Source: Acidobacterium capsulatum ATCC 51196 (GTDB taxonomy: Bacteria; Acidobacteriota; Terriglobia; Terriglobales; Acidobacteriaceae). From it: a stretch of 64,000 nt of DNA. The position numbers were made by a program, and so were the translations under genes. The stretch covers positions 1,054,001 to 1,118,000 of the forward strand of contig NC_012483.1 in the NCBI RefSeq assembly GCF_000022565.1. The letters run 5' to 3'. The notes below the pieces were generated by a model, which made no database searches, was not told the DNA's origin, and saw nothing but the letters and a program-made list of their open reading frames with translations. Shown here one piece after another: positions 24,827 through 34,367 of this stretch (within the stretch, counting starts at the first letter, position 1; every line of letters begins with the position of its first letter).

Positions 24827-25165
24827 ATGCATAAGATCGAAGCAGTGATTCAGCCCTCAAAGCTGGATGCAGTCAAGGATGCCCTGCTGGAAGCAGGCAT
24901 CGAGGGAATGACCATACTGGAAGCCCGCGGGCACGGCCGGCAAAAAGGCCACACCGAGTTTTACCGCGGGCGCGAATATACAGTTGACCTTTTGCCGAAG
25001 ATCAAGATTGAAGCCGTGGTGGTGGATGAGTTGCTCGACAAAGCCATCGACGCGATTCTTTCGGCAGCTCGCACGGGCAAGATCGGCGACGGCAAGATAT
25101 TTGTGACGAAGATTGACGAGGCGATCCGCATTCGTAATGACGAGCGCGGCGTATCGGCACTCTAG
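24827..25165 (+). CDS. glnB: Nitrogen regulatory protein PII
   Basis: A 112-residue trimeric signal protein reporting 2-oxoglutarate, ATP/ADP and glutamine status. It has the T-loop [15 protein letters not shown] with uridylylation target Y51, the B-loop [12 protein letters not shown] (83-94) and the C-terminal [12 protein letters not shown] signature. In this position it should gate the AmtB channel encoded just upstream and be modified by the GlnD encoded just downstream. GlnK is an equally valid name because of the amtB linkage. Confidence 0.95.
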   Translation: MHKIEAVIQPSKLDAVKDALLEAGIEGMTILEARGHGRQKGHTEFYRGREYTVDLLPKIKIEAVVVDELLDKAIDAILSAARTGKIGDGKIFVTKIDEAIRIRNDERGVSAL

Positions 25166-25266
25166 TTCCCGACCCGGTAACGTTGTCAGTTGTACCCGCT
25201 GCGGCGCCGCAAGCCGACGCCGCAGCCTCTTTCATCACCTTCACTTCTGGAATTTCGTTCTCTTCT

Positions 25267-27873
25267 ATGGAAATTGCTCCTCCCTTACTGGCGCAGTGCA
25301 GGCAACGTGTCTCTCAAGACGCGGATTCATTGCGACAGTCGTTTGAGCGCACGGGCGATGGCTCGGCGGTGGCACGACGGCGCGCCACCAGCGTTTCCCT
25401 GCGATTGAAAGAGCTTTGGCAGTTACTGTTTCCGGCCGCCAGTCCCGCGCCCGTGGCGCTGGTGGCGACAGGCGGCTTTGGGCGCAGCGAGCTGTTTCCC
25501 TACTCCGACGTAGACGTGCTGTATTTGTGCGAGAACGACAAGGCCGCCGCCACTTATGCCAATGAGCTGCGCATATTTTCACAGGCAATGTGGGACATCG
25601 GTCTGCGCGCGAGTCCGATGACGCGCACCCTGAAGGAATGCGACCGCATCGAGGCCGATAATCTGGAGTTCACGATTGCCCTGCTTGACCGGCGCTTTCT
25701 GGCCGGCCAGGAGGCGCTCTACGACCAGCTTGCCAACAAGCTGCTGCCGGATTTGTGCCTGCGCGAGTGGCAGCCGATTGTGCAGAACCTGGCAGAGATT
25801 GCGCGGGCGCGGCATGAGAAGTTTGGGCACACGATTTTTCACCTTGAGCCGAATGTGAAGGAGTCGCCGGGCGGACTGCGCGATTATCACCTGGCGCAAT
25901 GGCTGACCCTGTTGAACAAGCTGCATGCGGACCGGGCGTGGCCGCAGAACTCCGCCAGCCATTTTTATGCGACGCACAGCGAGCTGGAATCGGCGTATGA
26001 CTTTTTGAGCGCGACGCGATGCTTTCTGCACTACCGCTCGAAGCGCGATGACAATGCGCTGGACTGGTATGGGCAGGACGAGGCGGCGGCGCGCAGCATT
26101 GGCCTGGAGACCGCGGGCACGAGCGATCCGGCGTACTGGATGCGGACGTATTACCGGCAGGCTCGCACGATCTTTCGCCGGGCACAGTTGCTGCTGGATG
26201 AGATTCCGCCGGCGCGGCGCTCTTTTTACAAAACGCTGCGGCGGAAGCGGACGCCGATTGCCGGCACTGATTTTTATGTGGAGCACGGGCGGATTGGGCT
26301 GGCCGAAGGCGCGATGGTGACGAGTGCCGAAGATATGCTGGCCGTGTTTGGATACATGGCCCAGCATGGACACCGGCTCAATCAATATGCCGAAGACAGC
26401 ATTGCCGAAGCGCTGCCGGTGCTGGCGGTGCAACTGCCGGAAGGACCGTATCTCTGGAATGCGTTGCGCGGCGTGCTGATGGGTCCGTGGGCCGCCGATG
26501 CGCTGCGGACGATGCATGCGCTGGGCTTGCTGGAGCTGCTGATTCCGGAATTTCATGGGATTGATTCGCTGGTGATTCGGGACGCGTATCACCGCTACAC
26601 AGTGGATGAGCACACGTTTGTGGTGATCGACAACGTACACAAGCTGCGCCAGCCGCATGAGGACTGGGAGCGGCGGCTGGCCACTTTGCTGCCCGAGATT
26701 GAGCGGCTGGATCTGTTCTTTCTGGCATTGCTGATGCACGACACCGGCAAAGCGCGGCGCACGGGCGATCACGCGGTACAGAGCGTGGAGTTTTGCGAGA
26801 GCCTCTTTTCGCGGCTGCTCTTTGACAATGAAGAGCGGGAGACGGTGCGGCGGCTGATCCGGCTGCACCTGGAAATGTCGGCGGCGATGCGGCGCGACAT
26901 CTTCGATGAAGAGACAGTACGGCGGTTCGCCGAGAAGATCGGGAGTCCGCAGCCGCTGAAGATGCTGACGCTGATGACGTATGCCGATATTGGCGGCGTT
27001 TCTCCGGATGCGTTGACCCCGTGGAAGGCTGAGCAGCTATGGCAGCTCTACATCAGCACGTCGAATGTGCTGGACCGGAGCGTGGACGAGACGCGCTATC
27101 ACGTAGAGGCTGACCCGACGGTGCTGGAGCGCATTCTGGTGCGGATGCCGCAGCATGCGGAACGGCTGAAGGCTTTTCTGGAAGGGCTGCCACAGCGCTA
27201 CCTGCAGACGCGGCTGCCGGAGCAGGTAGAGAAGCATGTGACGATGAGCTTTGCCCTGCGGCAGGAGCCGGTGCAGCTCTCATACCGGCGCGTACGGCAA
27301 CTGCATGAGATCACGCTGATTACTCAAGATCGTCCGCTACTTTTTGCCGACATGGCAGGCGTGCTGGCAGCCTGGGGCATGAACATTGTGAAGGCGGATG
27401 CCTTTGCCAATGCCGCGGGACTGATTGTGGATACGTTTCAGTTCACCGATCCGTACCGGACACTGGAGCTGAACCCATCAGAGATTGAGCGGTTTGTGGC
27501 TGAGGTGCGCGAGGTAATTTCACATCGTACCCAGCTTGAGACCTTGCTGAAAGCGCGGCGGCACCGCCTGAAGCGCACGGCGTCGAAGCTGAAGGTGGAG
27601 ACGCGGATTCAGTTTGATAACGTGGCATCGAGCCACAGCACGCTGCTGCAGTTGACCACGCAGGACACGCCAGGACTGCTGCGCCAGATTGCGCTGGCAC
27701 TGGCGACCGAGGGCTGCAACATCGAAGTGGCCCTCATTGATACAGAAGGCGAGATTGCGATTGACGTCTTTTACCTGACGGAAAATGGCGCAAAGCTGGA
27801 CGAGGCGCGGCAGAAATCGCTGCGGACTGCACTGATGGACTCGCTGGCCGAAGAGACAGAAGCGGCCTCTTAG
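25267..27873 (+). CDS. glnD: [Protein-PII] uridylyltransferase / uridylyl-removing enzyme
   Basis: An 868-residue bifunctional glutamine sensor. Domains in order: nucleotidyltransferase with [17 protein letters not shown] (69-85), a GlnE-type linker, an HD domain with [18 protein letters not shown] (near 490), and two ACT domains ([17 protein letters not shown] near 685; [17 protein letters not shown] near 800). It adds UMP to PII when glutamine is low and removes it when glutamine is high. The start is uncertain: the ATG at 25267 has a weak ribosome site, and a TTG at 25183 directly after glnB is possible. The amtB-glnB-glnD order makes a compact nitrogen-sensing module without glnA. Confidence 0.93.
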   Translation: MEIAPPLLAQCRQRVSQDADSLRQSFERTGDGSAVARRRATSVSLRLKELWQLLFPAASPAPVALVATGGFGRSELFPYSDVDVLYLCENDKAAATYANELRIFSQAMWDIGLRASPMTRTLKECDRIEADNLEFTIALLDRRFLAGQEALYDQLANKLLPDLCLREWQPIVQNLAEIARARHEKFGHTIFHLEPNVKESPGGLRDYHLAQWLTLLNKLHADRAWPQNSASHFYATHSELESAYDFLSATRCFLHYRSKRDDNALDWYGQDEAAARSIGLETAGTSDPAYWMRTYYRQARTIFRRAQLLLDEIPPARRSFYKTLRRKRTPIAGTDFYVEHGRIGLAEGAMVTSAEDMLAVFGYMAQHGHRLNQYAEDSIAEALPVLAVQLPEGPYLWNALRGVLMGPWAADALRTMHALGLLELLIPEFHGIDSLVIRDAYHRYTVDEHTFVVIDNVHKLRQPHEDWERRLATLLPEIERLDLFFLALLMHDTGKARRTGDHAVQSVEFCESLFSRLLFDNEERETVRRLIRLHLEMSAAMRRDIFDEETVRRFAEKIGSPQPLKMLTLMTYADIGGVSPDALTPWKAEQLWQLYISTSNVLDRSVDETRYHVEADPTVLERILVRMPQHAERLKAFLEGLPQRYLQTRLPEQVEKHVTMSFALRQEPVQLSYRRVRQLHEITLITQDRPLLFADMAGVLAAWGMNIVKADAFANAAGLIVDTFQFTDPYRTLELNPSEIERFVAEVREVISHRTQLETLLKARRHRLKRTASKLKVETRIQFDNVASSHSTLLQLTTQDTPGLLRQIALALATEGCNIEVALIDTEGEIAIDVFYLTENGAKLDEARQKSLRTALMDSLAEETEAAS

Positions 27874-27882
27874 AGTGATTCC

Positions 27883-27928
27883 CTTCTGCGAAACCCGGCG
27901 GCCCATTGCCGGAGATCGGCCGCAGAAG
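27883..27928. terminator. Stem-loop between convergent glnD and the GGDEF-EAL gene
   Basis: CTTCTGCG (27883-27890) pairs with CGCAGAAG (27921-27928), enclosing a second possible stem CCGGC/GCCGG. It starts ten bases after the glnD stop. There is no U tract. Confidence 0.4.
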
Positions 27929-28031
27929 TGAGGCAGTTGCCGCACGGCTTAGGACCAGGTAAAGAGTCGTCAAAATGACGGCTCGGCTGAAGGCCGGCTT
28001 ATAGCAAAGCATGGCTTACGGAAGAGACTTT

Positions 28032-30116
28032 CTAGGCAGACAGAGATGGCGAGACGGATGCGAGGAACTCCTCGCCTGGGAGCGGGCGGCCCAACAGATA
28101 GCCTTGCAACGAGTTGCAACCTAACTGGGCGAGATAGTCCTGCTGCTCAGGGGTTTCGACGCCTTCGGCAACGACTTTGAGGTTGAGGGTGCGGCCGAGT
28201 GCAACGATAGAGGCTATGATGGCCGCGTCATCGCTATTTGTTGCGAGGTCCTGGACAAAGCCGCGATCGATTTTCAGCTCGCTGGCCGGAAGCCGCTTGA
28301 GGTAGAGCAGGCTGGAGTAGCCAGTTCCGAAGTCGTCAATGGAGATGCGCACGCCCATGTCACTGAGCTGTTGCAGAATGGCGAGACTGTTGTCGGCATT
28401 GTGCATGGCCGTGGTCTCTGTGATTTCAAGCATGAGGCAATAAGGGCTGAGCGCATGTGCTTCAAGCGTCTCGCGCACCATCTGAATGAGCGCGGGATGA
28501 TTGAACTGCATGGCGGAGAGATTGACGGAGATGGTCCAGCCGGTGTGCCCGGCGGCACGCCACAGACTCATCTGGCGGCAGGCCTCGTTGAGTACCCATG
28601 AGCCGATCTGGAAGATGAGGCCGGTCTTTTCCGCCAGCGGGATGAACAGGTCAGGCGTGAGCAGGCCGCGCTCCGGATGATTCCAGCGCACGAGCGCTTC
28701 CACCCCGATGACGGCGCGGGAGGCAGTCTCGACCTTGGGCTGATAGTACAGCGCCAGTTCTTCTCTGGACAGCGCGAGGCGGAGATCCTGCAAGAGCTTC
28801 AGTTGATTCTGGGCATCCTCTGCCATGGAGGCCTCAAAGAAACAGTAACCGCTTCGCCCCAGCGCCTTGGCGTGATACATGGCGGCATCCGCATGCTTGA
28901 CGAGATCGCGTGCATCCCGGTCACGGCCATGGAAGATGGCAATGCCGATGCTGACGGATATCTGCAGGTCAAGTTCAGCCACATGGAAGGGATTTTGCAG
29001 GAGCGATACCAGCTTGTCGGCCAGATTCGCCGCCTCAGAGGGTTCTTTGATCGCGGCGAGGAGAACAAACTCATCGCCGCCGAGCCGGGCCAGCGTATCA
29101 CGGGCGCGCACGGAAGCGCAGATGCGGCCGGCGGCCTCTACGAGCAGCAGATCACCAACGTGGTGGCCGTAAGCATCATTGATCTGCTTGAAGCCGTCGA
29201 GGTCAAGGAAGAGCACGGCGAAGGCTGTCTGCTCGCGGCGGGCGATCTCGACCTCCTGCCGCAGACGGTCTTCAAAGAGCGCGCGGTTGGGCAGCTTGGT
29301 GAGAGCGTCATGCAATGCCAGAAACTGAAGCTCTTCATTGGCGTCAGCCAGAGAAGTGGCCAGGACTGCGGTGCGAAGTTCCAGACGAAGATCGAGCACC
29401 GAAATGATGAGCGCGATGGTGAGCACGGCGAGAGAGAAGAGAATGATGAGCGCGGCGAGCCATCCGTGGGTCATGCCGGATTGCGCAGCCAGACATTGGC
29501 TGCCCACCGGGAAACGGGCCGCGGCCATGCCGGTGTAGTGCATGCCGGCGATAGCGCACCCCATGACGATGGCCGCGGCGTAGGAGAGCAATCGGACCCG
29601 CCGGGAGCCGCGCGGCATCTGGCGCAGATGGAAGGAGAGCCAGAGCGCAGCGCCGGACGCCAGCACGGCAATGACCACCGAGAGGGCGACCAGCGAGGGC
29701 ACATACTGAATGCCCGGCTGCATGCGCATGGCAGCCATGCCGGTGTAATGCATGCCGCAAACTCCGGCGCCCATGAGCAGAGCGCCGGGAATGAGGCGCG
29801 CGGGACCGAGCGTCGCCTGCGAAACACGCCAGAGGGCAAAGGCCGAAGAGGCGATGGCAATGAGCAGCGAAACAAAGGTGATCCACGGGTTGTAGCCCAT
29901 GGGGATGGGCAGACGGAAGGCCAGCATGCCGATGAAGTGCATGGACCAGATGCCGATGCCCATGGCGATGGCTCCGCCTGCCAGCCATGCGCGCTGGACG
30001 GCGCGAGTGTGCGCGGCGGCGATGCGGCCGGCCATGTCCAGCGACACATAGGAGGCGAACATCGCCACGAGGAGCGATGCAAGAACCAAGCCGGCGTTGT
30101 AGGTTCCGTGCAGCAT
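28032..30116 (-). CDS. MHYT-sensor diguanylate cyclase/phosphodiesterase (GGDEF-EAL)
   Basis: A 694-residue inner-membrane protein controlling cyclic di-GMP. The N-terminal half has seven membrane segments with MHYT-type motifs (SMHFIGMLA; GMHYTGMAAMRM; GMHYTGMAA), thought to bind copper and sense oxygen, CO or NO. The GGDEF domain has an intact RLGGDEF site near residue 345. The EAL domain has GVEALVRW near residue 472, plus ITETTAMHN and DDFGTGYSSL. Both catalytic motifs look complete, so either or both activities are possible. The ATG at 30116 starts MLHGTYNAGL, matching the usual beginning of MHYT proteins; a GTG at 30128 is less likely. Confidence 0.92.
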   Translation of the reverse strand: MLHGTYNAGLVLASLLVAMFASYVSLDMAGRIAAAHTRAVQRAWLAGGAIAMGIGIWSMHFIGMLAFRLPIPMGYNPWITFVSLLIAIASSAFALWRVSQATLGPARLIPGALLMGAGVCGMHYTGMAAMRMQPGIQYVPSLVALSVVIAVLASGAALWLSFHLRQMPRGSRRVRLLSYAAAIVMGCAIAGMHYTGMAAARFPVGSQCLAAQSGMTHGWLAALIILFSLAVLTIALIISVLDLRLELRTAVLATSLADANEELQFLALHDALTKLPNRALFEDRLRQEVEIARREQTAFAVLFLDLDGFKQINDAYGHHVGDLLLVEAAGRICASVRARDTLARLGGDEFVLLAAIKEPSEAANLADKLVSLLQNPFHVAELDLQISVSIGIAIFHGRDRDARDLVKHADAAMYHAKALGRSGYCFFEASMAEDAQNQLKLLQDLRLALSREELALYYQPKVETASRAVIGVEALVRWNHPERGLLTPDLFIPLAEKTGLIFQIGSWVLNEACRQMSLWRAAGHTGWTISVNLSAMQFNHPALIQMVRETLEAHALSPYCLMLEITETTAMHNADNSLAILQQLSDMGVRISIDDFGTGYSSLLYLKRLPASELKIDRGFVQDLATNSDDAAIIASIVALGRTLNLKVVAEGVETPEQQDYLAQLGCNSLQGYLLGRPLPGEEFLASVSPSLSA

Positions 30117-30334
30117 GGGATGTCTCACATGGACAGCAGCACTGGCAACCGGAGGTCAGAGAATCTGGAAGCCAGATGGGCAGAATTTCGCGGCCGTTGC
30201 CCACGGACTCTCGTTACCGGCTTTCATTGTCGCACCGTCTGTTGTTCATTTTCCAAGATGTTGCCGCCGGGGAGCGGAGAGCGGGTTTGGGGGGATGAAA
30301 ACGGGGGGATTGGTTTTCCGAATTGGGAAGATGC

Positions 30335-30368
30335 GCTGCCCTCGTCCCCATATGGGGACGAGGGCAGC
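30335..30368 (-). terminator. 34-base perfect palindrome downstream of the M28 peptidase gene
   Basis: GCTGCCCTCGTCCCCAT (30335-30351) and ATGGGGACGAGGGCAGC (30352-30368) are exact inverse complements. It lies 17 bases after the peptidase stop on the minus strand. The very stable stem without a T tract could terminate, protect the 3' end or block read-through to the next gene. Confidence 0.6.
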
Positions 30369-30384
30369 GGGGAGAAGAACTGCC

Positions 30385-32541
30385 TTACTTTGCCGCAGCC
30401 TGCAAAGTAGCGGTGCCATGCTGGATGGCCGTGACCAGATCGGCAAGCTGAGCCTTGGCCTGTGCGGCATTTTTGGCGTCGAGCGCTTCATTGACGCCTG
30501 GAATCACGACCGCTGCGTAGCCGGTGTATACGCCGGGCGCGTAGACGGTGTGCTTGAACCAGGGGCGGCCGGGCAGTCCGGCGGGGTTGAGGAAGTCTTC
30601 CTCGACCTGGCGGAGCTGCGCGTTGAAGGTGGAGAGATTGCCGGACTCACTTTGCTGGCGCTCAAGGACTGCCTGAGCCGCAGTGGTGAACTGCTTTGCA
30701 TCGGCGATGGCGGCGGCGAAGTCGAGACCGGTGATGCCGTTCTTCTTCGCCTTGGCTTCAGCGGCGGTGAGGTATTCCTGCAGTTCTTTGCCGTAGGTCA
30801 CGTAGTCATAGGGCAGCACGCTGGCGTCGGCCATGTGCAGCACTTCAAGGCCGAAGACGCGCGCCATCTCCTGCTCGTAGACGAAGGTGGGGTCGGCATT
30901 CATCACGAACCAGGCGTAGTCATCGAAAGCAGAGTGATAGACGCCGTAAGGGCCATCGGAGCTAACGTCAGTGGACGGTACGCCGAGGTGCTGGATGAAA
31001 GGCGTGTAGTCGGAGCCGCTGCCGAGATCGCCAATACGGACCGGCTGATGCGTGGCCGTGTAGGTGGTGTTGTTGAAGCCGTTGTTGGTCATGCGGGCGC
31101 GGGCTTCGGCGTCGTCCTGGCTCTTCTTCCACTGCTGGTAGACCGTGCCGCCCTTGGGGCTGGGGACTTCGCGCGTGATGGAACGGATGAAGTTCTTGAG
31201 CGAGGGAACAGCCGAGGCGTTGAAGTCTTTGCCGGAGACACCTACATCGGTGTTGAAGTAAGCGACGGCATGGGCGAGCTGGGTGGCGTGATCCTCAGCC
31301 CACTCGGTGGAGCCGATGAGGCCTTCTTCTTCGCCATCCCAACTGCAGATGTAGATGGTGCGTTTCGGCTTCCAGCCATTTTTGAGGAGCACGCCGAAGC
31401 CGTGCGCGGCTTCCAGCACGGCGGCGGTGCCGCTGTTTGGATCGACCGCGCCGAAGGTCCAGGCGTCGCGATGATTGCCGGCGACGACCCAGTCATTGGG
31501 GTATTCGGTGCCGGGAATCTTGCCGATGACGTCCCAGAGCTTCGTGTACTTGTAGTCCATCTTGAGGAGCATGTGGACCTTGACGTGGCCCTGGCCGCCG
31601 ATGTGGTACGCGAAGGGCAAGGCTCCCTGCCAGGCATGCGGCACGCTGGGGCCGGCGAGCGCCTTGAGGATGGGCGCGGCATCATGCCAGGAGAGCGGCG
31701 TGGTGGGAATTTTGGGCAGCGCGGGAGCATCGGCGGGCTTGAGGCGGTCTTTTGCGGGCAGGCCGGGCTTTGAGGCGATGCCTGGAGTCAGCTCATCGCC
31801 CGAGTACTTGAAGAGATATTCGATGGAACCGCGTTGCACGCCGGTTTCAGGACGATAGGGCCCGTGCGGATAGGGGTCGCCGCGGAAGTAGCCGTCATCG
31901 TAGGGATCGGAGTAGATGATGACGCCGGCGGCGCCGCGCTGCTGCGCGATGTAGGCCTTGACGCCACGGAAGTTTGCGCCGTAACGGACAATGACGATTT
32001 TGCCTTTGACGCTGATGCCCATGTCGCGGAGCTTGTTGAAGTCCTGCAGGCGGCCGTAGTTGGCATAGACGACATCGGCGGTGACATCTCCGCTGGGTGA
32101 AGAGCCGTTGAAGGCGGGCAGGATGCGGGGATCGTTCTCATAAGGATCGCCCTTGACGTGCTCGGGCGTGGGGCCGGTCATGAGCAGCTTGCCACTTTTG
32201 CCGTAGGCCTGCACCTTGATTTCGCGAGGCGTGTTGAGCCAGGCCATGTAGGGAACGATTTGCGTTTCGAGGCCATCTTCGCGGAACTTTTTCGCGACGT
32301 AGAGCGCGGTCTGGTAGTCCTCGGGCGTGCCGGCGACATGGGGCACGGCGGTGAGCGTCTTGAGCTCCTGGCGGGCGAGGCTGGGGCTGGGGACGGCCAT
32401 GAACTGCTCGTCCAACTGCTGCTGATGCGCAAAGTTTTTATAGCCGAGGACAGAGTGAGAAGTATCGGCAGGCTGCGCGGCGAAGAGGACGGCAGAGGAA
32501 GCGAACGCGGCAACGATCAATAAGACGCGAGTGCTGGGCAA
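30385..32541 (-). CDS. Secreted M28 metallopeptidase, glutamate carboxypeptidase II-like
   Basis: A 718-residue exported zinc peptidase of the PSMA/transferrin-receptor type. Signal peptide LLIVAAFASSAVLFAA is followed by a protease-associated insert (VKGKIVIVRYGANFRG), the catalytic M28 domain and a helical TFR-dimerisation domain. Zinc ligands read in order: GNHRDAW, VDPNSG, the general base in DGEEEG, YFNTDV and YHSAFDDY. These enzymes trim acidic residues from peptides such as N-acetyl-Asp-Glu or folyl-polyglutamate. Here a nutritional peptidase role is likely. The TTG at 32541 has AGGAG eight bases upstream and begins the signal peptide. Confidence 0.9.
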   Translation of the reverse strand: MPSTRVLLIVAAFASSAVLFAAQPADTSHSVLGYKNFAHQQQLDEQFMAVPSPSLARQELKTLTAVPHVAGTPEDYQTALYVAKKFREDGLETQIVPYMAWLNTPREIKVQAYGKSGKLLMTGPTPEHVKGDPYENDPRILPAFNGSSPSGDVTADVVYANYGRLQDFNKLRDMGISVKGKIVIVRYGANFRGVKAYIAQQRGAAGVIIYSDPYDDGYFRGDPYPHGPYRPETGVQRGSIEYLFKYSGDELTPGIASKPGLPAKDRLKPADAPALPKIPTTPLSWHDAAPILKALAGPSVPHAWQGALPFAYHIGGQGHVKVHMLLKMDYKYTKLWDVIGKIPGTEYPNDWVVAGNHRDAWTFGAVDPNSGTAAVLEAAHGFGVLLKNGWKPKRTIYICSWDGEEEGLIGSTEWAEDHATQLAHAVAYFNTDVGVSGKDFNASAVPSLKNFIRSITREVPSPKGGTVYQQWKKSQDDAEARARMTNNGFNNTTYTATHQPVRIGDLGSGSDYTPFIQHLGVPSTDVSSDGPYGVYHSAFDDYAWFVMNADPTFVYEQEMARVFGLEVLHMADASVLPYDYVTYGKELQEYLTAAEAKAKKNGITGLDFAAAIADAKQFTTAAQAVLERQQSESGNLSTFNAQLRQVEEDFLNPAGLPGRPWFKHTVYAPGVYTGYAAVVIPGVNEALDAKNAAQAKAQLADLVTAIQHGTATLQAAAK

Positions 32542-32623
32542 AGGCTATGCTCCTGACAGCCGCGGAAGCAAATAGAGGACGGCTGTGAAGCTGACAGCTT
32601 ACCACCCCGGAGAGCAGGAATCT

Positions 32624-32673
32624 CAAAAAGAAAAACCGGGCGCGGTTACGATTTTCATCGAACCGAAGCCCGG
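32624..32673 (-). terminator. Intrinsic terminator of mscL
   Basis: On the minus strand CCGGGC and GCCCGG (ends at 32673 and 32636) close a 38-base stem-loop with inner pairing GGTT/AACC and CGAT/ATCG. It is followed by TTTTTCTTTTTGAGA. It lies 24 bases past the mscL stop. Confidence 0.85.
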
Positions 32674-32696
32674 CACTTGAACAGAAGCTTCGCGCC

Positions 32697-33164
32697 TCAG
32701 GAAGCAGCAACCGGCGGCACGGGCTGGGCGCAGTGCGCGCAGCGGACAGCCGCGATGGGAATGTCGCTGAGGCACTCCGGGCAGGGCCGCGTGGTGGGCG
32801 GCGCAGCGGGCGGCGCTTTTTTGAAGCGCGCCATCAGGGAGTTCACCGGCAGCACGACGAAGAAGTACACCGTGAAGGCGATGAGCAGGAAAGAGATGAG
32901 CGCGTTGAGGAATGCGCCATAGAGAATCTGGCTGTGATTGAGAGTGACGCTGAGCTTTGCGAAGTCCGGCTGCTTGAAGATGGCCGCGATGAGCGGCGTA
33001 AGAATATCTTTGACGAGCGCGGTGACGATCGCGGTGAAGGCGGTGCCGACGACGACCGCAACGGCCAGATCAACAACGTTTCCGCGCAGGATGAAGTCAC
33101 GGAAACCTCTGGCCATGCCAGTGGCTCCCCCGCCGAGCTTTTGTAAAGAATTCTGGTTTGCCAT
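32697..33164 (-). CDS. mscL: Large-conductance mechanosensitive channel with C-terminal zinc ribbon
   Basis: A 155-residue channel that opens under membrane tension to release solutes on osmotic downshock. The first helix region FRDFILRGNVVDLAVAVVVGTAF and second helix FLNALISFLLIAFTVYFFVV are clear MscL sequence. In place of the usual short C-terminal helical bundle the tail has CPECLSDIPIAAVRCAHC with C128, C131, C142 and C145, a zinc-ribbon signature. MscL with such a ribbon occurs in scattered phyla, and the function of the addition is not known to me. ATG at 33164 starts MANQNSLQKLGGG. It is transcribed away from the CoA-transferase subunit A gene. Confidence 0.9.
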   Translation of the reverse strand: MANQNSLQKLGGGATGMARGFRDFILRGNVVDLAVAVVVGTAFTAIVTALVKDILTPLIAAIFKQPDFAKLSVTLNHSQILYGAFLNALISFLLIAFTVYFFVVLPVNSLMARFKKAPPAAPPTTRPCPECLSDIPIAAVRCAHCAQPVPPVAAS

Positions 33165-33304
33165 GCGCTTAGAACCTTGCCCCATCCGATGCACAAATGC
33201 AAGCGAAGAGTTTGCTCGTGCGGCTGGCCATGCGTGGGTGAGGTCGCGTATTCTGCGAAGTTTGAGATTGCCGGCCTGAGTATTTTGAAGCGAGGATTCC
33301 ACGA

Positions 33305-34009
33305 GTGAACAAGACATTTTCTGATGCCGATGCGGCGGTTGCGGACATTCCCGACGGCGCGACGATCATGCTGGGCGGCTTTGGGCTGTGCGGCATTCCT
33401 GAAAACCTGATCGACGCGCTGGTGCGGCGGGGAGTGAAAGGGTTGCACACCATCAGCAACAACATGGGTGTGGACGGCTTTGGCATGGGCCGCATGCTGG
33501 AGGCCGGCATGATTGCCTCGCATACGGGCAGCTATGTGGGCGAGAACAAACTGCTGGAAGAAAAAGTGATCCGGGGTGAGTTGGATCTGCGGCTGGTTCC
33601 GCAGGGCACGCTGGCAGAGCGGATTCGCGCGGGCGGAGCGGGGATTCCTGCGTTTTATACGCCGGCCGGCGTGGGCACGCTGGTGGCCGAGGGCAAGGAG
33701 ACACGCGAGTTTGACGGCAAGCCGTATCTGTTGGAGCGGTGGCTGAAGGCTGATTTTGCGCTCGTGAAAGCGTGGAAGGGCGACACGCATGGCAACCTGA
33801 TCTACCGGAAGACGGCGCGGAATTTTAATCCCATGATGGCCATGGCCGCGAGAGTGACGATTGCCGAGGTCGAGGAACTGGTGGAGCCGGGGACGCTCGA
33901 TGCGGATGCGATTGTGACGCCGGGGGTGTATGTGCAGCGCATGCTGCAAGGTGCGGGCTATGAGAAGCGAATCGAGCGGCGCACGGTGCGGGAGAAGATA
34001 GCGGGCTAA
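33305..34009 (+). CDS. scoA: 3-oxoacid CoA-transferase subunit A
   Basis: A 234-residue alpha subunit of a SCOT/AtoD-type transferase that moves CoA between succinyl- and acetoacetyl- (or related) acids. The family start MNKTFSDADAAVADIPDGATIMLGGFGLCGIPENLI is clear, as are SNNMGVDGFGMG, GTLAERIRAGGAGIPAFYTPAGVGT and KGDTHGNLIYRKTARNFNPMMA. The start is GTG at 33305. The partner subunit is not downstream but lies at 34368-35057 on the other strand, so the two genes are convergent. Substrate cannot be told from sequence; atoD is an alternative name. Confidence 0.92.
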   Translation: MNKTFSDADAAVADIPDGATIMLGGFGLCGIPENLIDALVRRGVKGLHTISNNMGVDGFGMGRMLEAGMIASHTGSYVGENKLLEEKVIRGELDLRLVPQGTLAERIRAGGAGIPAFYTPAGVGTLVAEGKETREFDGKPYLLERWLKADFALVKAWKGDTHGNLIYRKTARNFNPMMAMAARVTIAEVEELVEPGTLDADAIVTPGVYVQRMLQGAGYEKRIERRTVREKIAG

Positions 34010-34027
34010 GTCAATTCATGCTGAAGA

Positions 34028-34363
34028 TTACTGCTGCGAGCGGCTGGGCAGGATGCTCTGCTGCATCCACTGCGGAGTACCGCAGACGGCACGACGGCTG
34101 CGGACGGAGTGGAAATCCACAACGAGGGTTATCGCAGCCACGGCGATGCAAGCGGAGAGATAGAGCCGGATGTTGCGCTGCGGATGGCGCCCCATCTGGC
34201 GCAGGCACACCGAGATAAGAAATGCCGAGAGCGTGGCCAGGATGGTGAGCGGGGTGAGGTTCTGGCAGGGCGTGAGCGCGGCCAGTATGTACCATGCCGA
34301 TGCACCGGCAAAGAGCAGCGCGACGGTGCCGGAGAGATAGAGCTTGCGGGGCAACGGGGACAT
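34028..34363 (-). CDS. Small membrane protein, function unknown
   Basis: A 111-residue protein with about three membrane segments (VALLFAGASAWYILAAL; LTILATLSAFLISVCL; LYLSACIAVAAITLVVDF). It is encoded four bases downstream of subunit B on the same strand, so probably cotranscribed. The ending overlaps nothing; the stop lies 18 bases from the convergent scoA stop. I do not recognise a family. Third-position GC bias and the tight spacing support it being real. Confidence 0.55.
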   Translation of the reverse strand: MSPLPRKLYLSGTVALLFAGASAWYILAALTPCQNLTPLTILATLSAFLISVCLRQMGRHPQRNIRLYLSACIAVAAITLVVDFHSVRSRRAVCGTPQWMQQSILPSRSQQ

Positions 34364-34367
34364 GCGC

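Noticed and set aside
28677-30410. 577-codon plus-strand frame over the GGDEF-EAL gene
   Set aside because: Antisense shadow of a gene with all catalytic motifs present; the shadow translation is histidine/glycine-rich and featureless.
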